From Candidatus Aminicenantota bacterium (GTDB lineage: Bacteria > Acidobacteriota > Aminicenantia > Aminicenantales > Aminicenantaceae): a stretch of DNA of 12,553 nt. The stretch covers positions 1-12,553 of the forward strand of contig JAUXEH010000054.1 of NCBI GenBank assembly GCA_030620655.1, given 5' to 3'. Below, in pieces: positions 7,392-12,553 of the stretch. Position 1 is the stretch's first letter, and each line of letters starts with the position of its first letter. Both the position numbers and the translations under genes were made by a program. The notes under the pieces were generated by a model. It was given only the letters and a program-made list of their open reading frames with translations. It was not told where the DNA came from and did no database searches.

Positions 7392-7490
7392 TCCCGAGGC
7401 CTTTCGCCTTTTAGTTTAACCTGTTTGCAGGGCGGACGCAACCGGTCTTGCTCCCGTAGAAGTGAGGATGCTTCCGAACGTCCCTCAGAG

Positions 7491-7519
7491 TTGAATGAGA
7501 TGGGAAGAGTTGATAAGAT
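7491..7519 (+). promoter_or_regulatory. Candidate extended -10 promoter for the IMPase-lectin pair
   Basis: TTGAAT (7491-7496), a 17-base spacer and TAAGAT (7514-7519) preceded by TGA (7511-7513), which is the extended -10 form TGn. The expected transcription start is near 7526, two bases before ATG 7528, so the transcript would be almost leaderless. If real, it excludes the longer start at 7495, which has no good ribosome site. Confidence 0.4.
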
Positions 7520-7527
7520 GGGTCATT

Positions 7528-8328
7528 ATGGAGTGGGAGACTTACCTGCAGGCGGCTCAGGATGCAGCGCGCCTGGCGGGGGACATGCTGCTGACGAATC
7601 GTGGTTCCGTGCGCGAGGTCTCCTTCAAGGGTGCCGTGGATCTTGTAACCGATTTCGACAGGCGGTCGCAGGCATTGATCGTCAGTCGCTTATCCGAGCG
7701 TTTTCCCGATCACGACCTTGTCGCGGAGGAGGGGCTGTGCGAAGAGAAGGGATCGGAATTTCGCTGGATCATCGATCCCCTCGACGGCACCACGAACTTT
7801 GCCCATGGCTTTCCCGTATACTCCATCTCCATTGCGCTGGAGAGATGCGGAGAGATCGGTATGGGTGTCGTGTTCGACCCGACGCGTGGCGAGATGTTCA
7901 CGGCTCTCCGCGGAGGGGGTGCGGAGCTCAACGGCCGCAGGATTTCCGTTTCTTCGACTCCCGACCTGGATCACAGCCTGCTCTCTACCGGCTTTCCTTA
8001 CGATGTTCGGGAAAGCCGGGAAAACAACCTGGATCATTTCGCTGATTTCGCCGTGCGGGCCCAGGCTGTCCGCCGCTGCGGTTCCGCGGCCCTCGACCTG
8101 TGTTATGTGGCATGCGGGCGCTTCGACGGTTTCTGGGAACTCAAACTCGCCCCCTGGGATGTGGCCGCCGGCATGCTGATGGTCACCGAAGCGGGGGGAC
8201 AAGTTACGGATTTCAACGGAGGCCGGCCGGACAGGACCGGGAAGGAGACCGTGGCCTCGAACGGACGCATCCATGAGTCTATGATCCAGGTGCTGGGGCT
8301 GCGCCTTGCCGCCTCCCATCATGATTAA
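7528..8328 (+). CDS. Inositol monophosphatase family protein (SuhB/IMPase type)
   Basis: This is a metal-dependent sugar-phosphate phosphatase of the IMPase superfamily; from ATG 7528 it has 266 residues, the normal size for SuhB. The metal and catalytic motifs are intact: DLVTDFD (38-44), AEEG (66-69), WIIDPLDGTTNFAHG (80-94) and WDVAAGMLMVTEAGG (210-224). Known substrates in the family are inositol-1-phosphate and related compounds; some members dephosphorylate fructose-1,6-bisphosphate or NADP, and E. coli SuhB also binds transcription complexes, so the exact substrate cannot be read from sequence. I chose ATG 7528 because MEWETYLQAAQDAARLAGDM aligns with family N-termini; ATG 7495 would add 11 residues in frame. 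Neither start has a clear ribosome site. The downstream lectin-like gene begins within 24 bases, so the two are probably cotranscribed. Confidence 0.92.
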   Translation: MEWETYLQAAQDAARLAGDMLLTNRGSVREVSFKGAVDLVTDFDRRSQALIVSRLSERFPDHDLVAEEGLCEEKGSEFRWIIDPLDGTTNFAHGFPVYSISIALERCGEIGMGVVFDPTRGEMFTALRGGGAELNGRRISVSSTPDLDHSLLSTGFPYDVRESRENNLDHFADFAVRAQAVRRCGSAALDLCYVACGRFDGFWELKLAPWDVAAGMLMVTEAGGQVTDFNGGRPDRTGKETVASNGRIHESMIQVLGLRLAASHHD

Positions 8329-8351
8329 TGCCTTTGAAAGGTGAAACAACC

Positions 8352-9017
8352 ATGCCACTCTTTTGCCAGAAACGCAGGCCGGAAGCGCCCGGTCATCTTG
8401 AAAGTGACAGCCGGATCCTCTTGCTCCTCTGGGTCTTTATGGTTGCGGCCCTTTTAATCACCGCCGATCGGGCAAGGGCCGAGGGTCAGGAACTGCTGGA
8501 GACCCGGCCGGTGCTGGAGACCGGCCGTTTTTACCGCATCGGAGTCCCGTCCGATGTGCCCTGGACCGATACACGGTTCGATGTCAAGGCCGGGCAGAGG
8601 ATCACGTTCCAGGCGCGCGGGGGGATCTCTCTGCAGCAGGGCAATCCCGGGGGATACTGCGGCCCTGACGGCTTGGGATTCTCCACGGTCCAACAGCCCC
8701 TCTCAGATACGAACTTCGGCGCCCTCATAGGGAAGGTCGTTCTCCTGATATCCGTAGAGGTGGATGAGGAGACCGGGGAGGAGACCCGCAACGAGATCAT
8801 CGAGTATTTCTATATCGGTTCGGAGCAGAGTGTGGAGATGCCGATTGATGGCAGCCTGTTCTTGGGTATCAACGAACTCGTGGTCGCGGACAACTCCGGC
8901 GTCTTGAGCGTGCAGTTTGAGCTGATTGAGAGAGGGCCGGGTCTCACGTCCTGCGTTTCTTTACCTGCTTTTCCAGCAGGTTTTCCAGGAACTGGATGTC
9001 GTACCGGCCTTTCTTGA
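8352..9017 (+). CDS. Secreted LecA/PA-IL-like lectin domain protein
   Basis: From ATG 8352 (AAAGGTGA about 8 bases upstream) the protein has 221 residues. ATG 8328, overlapping the phosphatase stop, is a less likely start in the same frame. A basic N-terminus, hydrophobic run LLLLWVFMVAALLI (23-36) and ARA then EG (41-45) look like a cleavable signal peptide, so the product is exported. Residues about 60-193 resemble the PA-IL (LecA) galactose-lectin sandwich: WTDTRFDVKAGQRITFQA, CGPDG, GALIGKV, a YIGSEQS strand and SLFLGINELVVADNSGVLSV, which parallels the calcium and sugar site of LecA, though the loop seems two residues shorter. The domain ends near 193. The last 24 residues come from sequence antisense to the accC end and are rich in G, P and C, so they are probably not functional. 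Sugar binding is inference. Confidence 0.78.
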   Translation: MPLFCQKRRPEAPGHLESDSRILLLLWVFMVAALLITADRARAEGQELLETRPVLETGRFYRIGVPSDVPWTDTRFDVKAGQRITFQARGGISLQQGNPGGYCGPDGLGFSTVQQPLSDTNFGALIGKVVLLISVEVDEETGEETRNEIIEYFYIGSEQSVEMPIDGSLFLGINELVVADNSGVLSVQFELIERGPGLTSCVSLPAFPAGFPGTGCRTGLS

Positions 9018-10302
9018 AATCGGAGTTGGAGAGGATGTTTATGTGCAGGGGGATATTGGTCTTGATCCCCACGATGGTGGTCATCTCCAGGGCCGTGCGC
9101 ATCTTATCTATGACCTCCCTGCGTGTGGGCGCGACAGCCACGATCTTTGCGATCAGGGAATCGTAGTCCGGGGGGATGACCCATCCTTGGTAAGCCGCGG
9201 TATCCACGCGGATCCCTTGGCCTCCGGGCAGCACCAGGAATTCGATCTTGCCGGGAGATGGGATGAAGGTTTCCGCATCCTCGGCGTTTATGCGGCACTC
9301 CAAACTGTGCCCCCGCATCCGGAAATCGTGGATCGGGGAGAGTCTTTCACCGGCCGCCAGACGAATCTGTTCTCTTATGAGGTCGATCCCGTACACCATC
9401 TCGGTAATGGGGTGCTCCACCTGGACTCGCGTGTTGGTCTCCATGAAGTAGAAGTTCTTCTGGTCGTCCACCAGGAACTCGAAGGTGCCCAGGCTCTGGT
9501 AATCGATGAAGCTGGTCGCATCCTCGACCGCCTTGGCGATACGCCGGCGCGTTTTTTCGTCGATAAAGGGAGATGGCGTCTCTTCGATGACCTTCTGATG
9601 TTTCCGTTGGATCGAGCACTCCCGTTCGCCGAAGGCCAGGGAATTACCATGGGAGTCACGGATAACCTGGATCTCGATGTGGCGGGCGCTCTCTATGTAT
9701 TTCTCCATATACAGGGAGGGATCCCCAAAGGCGGCTTTTGCCTCATACTGGGCGATGGAGAACTGTCCCTCCAATGCCGACGGGGTCCGGACGATCCGCA
9801 TGCCCTTGCCCCCGCCTCCGGACGCAGCCTTGAGGATGACCGGGTATTTGATCTTCTTGGCCGTCTTCTTCGCATCATCGATGTCGGCTATGACCTCATC
9901 CGAGCCGGGCGTGACCGGAAGCTTGGCCTTTTTCATCTCCTGACGCGCACGGCTCTTGTCGCCCATGATGCTCATCACCTCAGCCGAAGGGCCGATGAAG
10001 GTGATCCCCGAGGTCTCACATATCTCGGCAAAACGTGGATTTTCAGCTAGAAAACCGTATCCGGGATGGATGGCGTCAGCCTTCGTGATCTCGGCCGCGC
10101 TGAGGATGTTGGGTATGTTGAGATAGCTCTCCGCCGCCTTGGCCGGGCCGATACAGACCTTCTCGTCGGCCAGCATGGTGTGCAGGGAGTTTCTGTCCGG
10201 CTCGGAATAGACGGCGACGGTCTTCAGCCCGAGTTCTTTTGCTGAGCGGATGATTCGCAGGGCGATCTCTCCGCGGTTGGCGATCAGGATTTTAGAGAAC
10301 AT
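8944..10302 (-). CDS. accC: Acetyl-CoA carboxylase, biotin carboxylase subunit
   Basis: AccC carboxylates the biotin on AccB using ATP and bicarbonate, the first half of malonyl-CoA synthesis. The 452 residues match the usual length. It has IANRGEIA at 7-14, HPGYGFL at 79-85, the ATP-grasp Gly-rich loop SGGGGKGMR at 161-169, ECSIQRKHQK at 228-237, the catalytic METNTRVQVEH at 287-297 and PPDYDSLIAK at 377-386. Thr289 stands where E. coli has Met. No biotinyl domain is fused, so it is the free subunit and not a pyruvate or propionyl-CoA carboxylase. It starts 9 bases after accB with AGGA upstream, so it is coupled to the accB promoter. The last 74 bases overlap the end of the convergent lectin gene. 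The carboxyltransferase genes accA and accD are not in the window. Confidence 0.97.
   Translation of the reverse strand: MFSKILIANRGEIALRIIRSAKELGLKTVAVYSEPDRNSLHTMLADEKVCIGPAKAAESYLNIPNILSAAEITKADAIHPGYGFLAENPRFAEICETSGITFIGPSAEVMSIMGDKSRARQEMKKAKLPVTPGSDEVIADIDDAKKTAKKIKYPVILKAASGGGGKGMRIVRTPSALEGQFSIAQYEAKAAFGDPSLYMEKYIESARHIEIQVIRDSHGNSLAFGERECSIQRKHQKVIEETPSPFIDEKTRRRIAKAVEDATSFIDYQSLGTFEFLVDDQKNFYFMETNTRVQVEHPITEMVYGIDLIREQIRLAAGERLSPIHDFRMRGHSLECRINAEDAETFIPSPGKIEFLVLPGGQGIRVDTAAYQGWVIPPDYDSLIAKIVAVAPTRREVIDKMRTALEMTTIVGIKTNIPLHINILSNSDFKKGRYDIQFLENLLEKQVKKRRT
8963..8984 (+). terminator. Weak hairpin plus T run at the end of the lectin gene
   Basis: On the plus strand ACCTGC (8963-8968) and GCAGGT (8976-8981) can pair around a 7-base loop and are followed by a short T run. 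This is the only terminator-like element between the convergent lectin and accC genes. It lies inside the coding 3' end of accC. The stem is short and the T run brief, so it may equally be a by-product of the accC codons. Confidence 0.25.
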
Positions 10303-10311
10303 GGACGGGTC

Positions 10312-10782
10312 CTATGCGGGTTTGATGGCAAACAGCTTTCGCCCATACTCAACGGGCTTGCCGTTCTTGACGAAGATCTCTTCGATGACGCCGTCGACTT
10401 CGGCCTCGATCTCGTTCATCAGCTTCATGGCTTCGATGATGCACAGTGTCTGGTTCTTGGTTATGCTCTCACCTTTTTCTACAAAGGGGGGCGCTGAGGG
10501 ATCGGGAGACCGATAAAAGGTGCCCACCATGGGTGATGACACGTAGTCCAGGTCCTCACGCTCTTCCGGACCGGGGGTCTCCTGCACCGTGGTCTTCTGG
10601 GGAGCTGCCTCAGGCAGCGGGGCGGGGGGTGCCGCCACGATCTCCTGCTGTGGGGCCGGGGTCTGACCGCGTCCTATGCTGATCTTGAATCCCTCAACTT
10701 CCAGCTCGAAACGGGTCAGGCTCCGCTCCTCGAGCAGGTCGATGAGCTTGAGGATCTCCTGATAGTCAATTTTGGATTTCAT
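10312..10782 (-). CDS. accB: Acetyl-CoA carboxylase biotin carboxyl carrier protein
   Basis: AccB carries the biotin that shuttles carboxyl groups between AccC and the carboxyltransferase. The 156 residues match the family. An N-terminal helix region (1-37) is followed by a Pro/Ala-rich linker (about 41-72) and the biotinyl domain (79-156) with EAMKLMNEIEAE, where Lys120 is the biotinylation site. The real start is ATG 10782, which has GAGGAG 7 bases upstream. The frame stays open much further back, to 11661, but that upstream part is intergenic sequence and the reverse strand of ffh. The gene is first in an accB-accC pair. The leader has a good promoter and a G-rich tract in front of it. Confidence 0.96.
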   Translation of the reverse strand: MKSKIDYQEILKLIDLLEERSLTRFELEVEGFKISIGRGQTPAPQQEIVAAPPAPLPEAAPQKTTVQETPGPEEREDLDYVSSPMVGTFYRSPDPSAPPFVEKGESITKNQTLCIIEAMKLMNEIEAEVDGVIEEIFVKNGKPVEYGRKLFAIKPA

Positions 10783-10827
10783 TTCTGCTCTCCTCAGAAA
10801 ACGAGACGGGCTTTTTTCGTGATAAAT

Positions 10828-10856
10828 AACATATGCCGAACGCCCGGCTTTGTCAA
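10828..10856 (-). promoter_or_regulatory. Sigma70-type promoter for accBC
   Basis: On the minus strand a perfect TTGACA (10856-10851), a 17-base spacer and TATGTT (10833-10828, four of six matches to TATAAT). The expected start is near 10821, which gives a leader of about 38 bases holding the GAGGAG ribosome site of accB. Confidence 0.6.
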
Positions 10857-10866
10857 GGCCATCCGG

Positions 10867-10895
10867 CCCGCCCCCACTTTTGACCCCTCCCACCC
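10867..10895 (-). other. Possible G-quadruplex tract upstream of the accB promoter
   Basis: Read on the minus strand, the segment has five G runs: GGG, T, GGG, A, GGGG, an 8-base loop, GGGGG, C, GGG. Loops of 1, 1 and 8 bases are close to the usual quadruplex pattern. It ends 10 bases before the -35 box of accB, on the same strand as the accB message. A second looser group of G runs continues to about 10962. Structure formation is inference from base runs. Confidence 0.4.
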
Positions 10896-11005
10896 TCTCT
10901 GCACAACGCTTTCCGTTTCTAGCCACCCCCGCCATCCGTTCCTCCCCTCCCATGGTTCCCACCTCCAAATCTGCCATTGCACTATATGCATCCAGCCCGC
11001 CCACC

Positions 11006-11034
11006 TGGATTTTATGCGGTCCCCAAGGTATAAT
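11006..11034 (+). promoter_or_regulatory. Promoter for ffh (perfect -10, weak -35)
   Basis: TATAAT at 11029-11034 matches the sigma70 -10 consensus exactly, with G at the base before the spacer end but no full TGn. The -35 position at 17 bases reads TGGATT, a poor match. The expected start is near 11041, so the leader would be about 30 bases. A short AAGG 8 bases before ATG 11071 is the likely ribosome site. Confidence 0.5.
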
Positions 11035-11070
11035 ACATTTTAAACGAGAATTCCAATCCAAGGCTAAATC

Positions 11071-12396
11071 ATGCTCGACCAGATATCGGATCGTCTTCAG
11101 GCCGTCGTCAAGTTCCTTCGTGGTGAGGCCAAGATCACCGAAAAGAACATGGGTGAGGCCCTTAAAATGCTCCGGATGGCTTTCCTGGAGGCTGATGTCA
11201 GCTATAAAGTCGTCAAGGAGTTTGAAGCCCACATCAAGGAGAAGTCGCTGGATGAGGCTGTCCTGGACAGCTTGACCCCGGCCCAGCAGGTCATCAAGAT
11301 CGTCCGTGACGAGCTGACGGACATGCTGGGGCATTCCCAGAGCAAGCTGGAGTTCAGCCCTGCTCCGCCTTCCGTCTTCATGCTGGTCGGGCTGCAGGGC
11401 GCAGGCAAGACCACAACCTGCGGTAAGCTGGCCCGAAAGGTAGCCGAGCAGAAGAAGGCGCCGCTGCTGGTATCCTTTGACCTGAAGCGCCCGGCCGCAC
11501 AGGACCAGTTGAAGATCATCGGACAGACCCTCCAGATTCCCTTCTACGAGCTGTCCCGGGATCAAATGGCCCACCCTCAGGAAGCGCTCCGGGAGGCGGT
11601 GGACTACGCACGGGAGCACGGGCACGATCCGCTCATCGTGGATACGGCCGGCCGCCTCCACGTGGACGAGGAGCTCATGGAAGAGCTTCGGCTGGCTCGG
11701 AGTATCCTGAATCCCGTCGAGACCATCTATGTCGGGGATGCCATGACCGGACAGGATGCGGTCAGGAGTGCCTCTGAGTTCGCAGAAAGGATCGGTCTGA
11801 CCTCTATCATCCTGACCAAACTAGACGGTGATGCCCGGGGAGGCGCAGCCCTGTCGATCGTTTCCGTGACAGGGAAGCCCATCAAATTCGTGGGTGTGGG
11901 CGAGAAGTTAGATCGCCTGGAGGTCTTCCATCCCGACCGCATGGCCTCGCGCATCATGGGAATGGGTGATGTGCTCTCTCTCATCGAAAAGGCGGAAAAG
12001 GAGACGGACCTAAAGGAAACCGAGGAGCTCGCCCGCAAACTGAGGAAACAGGAGTTTTCTCTGGAGGATTTTCGAAAACAGCTCATCCAGCTCAAGAAGA
12101 TGGGTCCATTATCCCAGGTCCTCGGCGATCTTCCGGTGGGCGGCCCCTTCAAACAGATGTCCAAGCTGAAGGTGGACGACAAGAAGCTGGCCTATTTCGA
12201 GGCCATCATCAACTCCATGACCCCCAGGGAGAGGGATAATCCCAAAATCATCAACGGCAGCCGCCGGCAGCGGATCGCCCGGGGGAGCGGCCGCCCGGTG
12301 TCCGAGGTCAACCAGCTGCTCAAACAATACCTGGAGATGCGCAAACTGATGAAGAAATCCCAGTTCCAGAAGATGCTCTCCTCGTTCCCGAACTGA
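11071..12396 (+). CDS. ffh: Signal recognition particle protein Ffh (SRP54)
   Basis: Ffh binds 4.5S/SRP RNA and hydrophobic signal sequences and, with FtsY, delivers nascent membrane proteins to the translocon. The 441 residues match the family. N domain 1-95; G domain with GLQGAGKTTT at 107-116, the DLKRPAA box (137-143), DTAGR at 191-195, the GDAMTGQDA insertion-box segment (222-230), TKLD at 249-252 and DARGGAA at 254-260. The M domain (about 325-435) has MGPLSQVLGDLP in the finger loop and SRRQRIARGSG, the RNA-binding motif (usually SRRKRIA). It is divergent from accB. In many bacteria rpsP, rimM and trmD come next, but no rpsP start is visible before the window ends 157 bases later. Confidence 0.97.
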   Translation: MLDQISDRLQAVVKFLRGEAKITEKNMGEALKMLRMAFLEADVSYKVVKEFEAHIKEKSLDEAVLDSLTPAQQVIKIVRDELTDMLGHSQSKLEFSPAPPSVFMLVGLQGAGKTTTCGKLARKVAEQKKAPLLVSFDLKRPAAQDQLKIIGQTLQIPFYELSRDQMAHPQEALREAVDYAREHGHDPLIVDTAGRLHVDEELMEELRLARSILNPVETIYVGDAMTGQDAVRSASEFAERIGLTSIILTKLDGDARGGAALSIVSVTGKPIKFVGVGEKLDRLEVFHPDRMASRIMGMGDVLSLIEKAEKETDLKETEELARKLRKQEFSLEDFRKQLIQLKKMGPLSQVLGDLPVGGPFKQMSKLKVDDKKLAYFEAIINSMTPRERDNPKIINGSRRQRIARGSGRPVSEVNQLLKQYLEMRKLMKKSQFQKMLSSFPN

Positions 12397-12447
12397 ACCG
12401 ACCCTCCCCCGGACCGAATGCCTCTTATTCCTTTTAGGCGGGAGGCT

Positions 12448-12511
12448 GGGGTGGAGAGACGGCGGTGGTTGGGGTGGAGAGATGGCGGTGGTTGGGGTGG
12501 AGAGATGGCGG
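12448..12511 (+). repeat. G-rich 23-base tandem repeat, about 2.8 copies
   Basis: Units at 12448-12470 and 12471-12493 differ at one base (GAC versus GAT). A third unit starts at 12494, matches for 18 bases and then diverges. Each unit begins GGGGTGGAGAGA and ends GGCGGTGGTT. It lies 52 bases after the ffh stop. I see no convincing ORF, terminator or RNA gene in 12397-12553. Confidence 0.85.
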
Positions 12512-12553
12512 CGGACTGGGTTTGGCTCATGGCGTTCCTCCTGATAGGGTGGG

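Noticed and set aside
7397..7413. AGGC/GCCT hairpin with a T run on the plus strand in the divergent gap.
   Set aside because: A 4-base stem in front of a gene start is too weak to call a terminator or attenuator.
8926..10050. Plus-strand open frame of 374 codons.
   Set aside because: It is antisense to accC, whose catalytic motifs are all intact.
10783..11661. The accB frame stays open far upstream, giving a possible 449-residue protein.
   Set aside because: The extra part is intergenic and reversed ffh sequence without a known domain. ATG 10782 has a strong ribosome site and a promoter just upstream.
12403..12446. Inverted repeat CCTCCC/GGGAGG after the ffh stop, with a nested GCCT/AGGC.
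   Set aside because: The outer loop is long, the inner stem is 4 bases and no T run follows. It is not a convincing terminator.

Overview
The window is about 12.5 kb of chromosome from a diderm bacterium, fairly GC-rich by eye. It is densely coded, with many stop/start overlaps. No tRNA, rRNA, CRISPR array, insertion sequence or phage gene was seen. A lipoprotein with TPR and SLH domains, a PATAN (DUF4388) protein, an unlinked accBC pair and a miaA-hflX pair without hfq would suit a Desulfobacterota-like (deltaproteobacterial) lineage. That assignment is inference from gene content, not a phylogenetic result.

Left block (minus strand, read from about 7360 down to 1): a HlyD/MacA-type periplasmic adaptor, a MacB/LolD-type ABC ATPase, a Yip1-family membrane protein, a PATAN-domain protein, a 28-codon hydrophobic mini-ORF, miaA (TTG start), hflX, and a TPR-SLH lipoprotein that runs off the left edge. 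Most junctions overlap or abut. This suggests one long operon, possibly with an internal promoter before the PATAN gene. The first three genes match three of the four parts of Bacillus YknWXYZ (Yip1 protein, adaptor, ATPase, permease). The FtsX/MacB-type permease is missing.

Middle block (plus strand, 7491 to 9017): an inositol-monophosphatase-family (SuhB-type) gene, followed by a secreted protein resembling PA-IL/LecA lectins. The lectin frame has no stop of its own at the domain end. It reads about 74 bases into the antisense strand of accC, where a weak hairpin plus T run could end its transcript.

Right block: accC and accB (minus strand, transcribed accB to accC, biotin carboxylase and biotin carrier protein of acetyl-CoA carboxylase) diverge from ffh (plus strand, SRP54 GTPase). 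The 288-base gap holds a good sigma70-type promoter for accB, a perfect -10 for ffh, and a G-rich tract on the minus strand that could form a G-quadruplex. After ffh there is a 23-base G-rich tandem repeat up to the window edge, and no gene is recognisable there.

Most genes are housekeeping. The parts that deserve a second look are the permease-less Ykn-like cluster, the overlapping mini-ORF before miaA, the lectin and its run-through end, two promoters placed so that transcripts would start at or next to the start codon, and the G-rich intergenic sequences.
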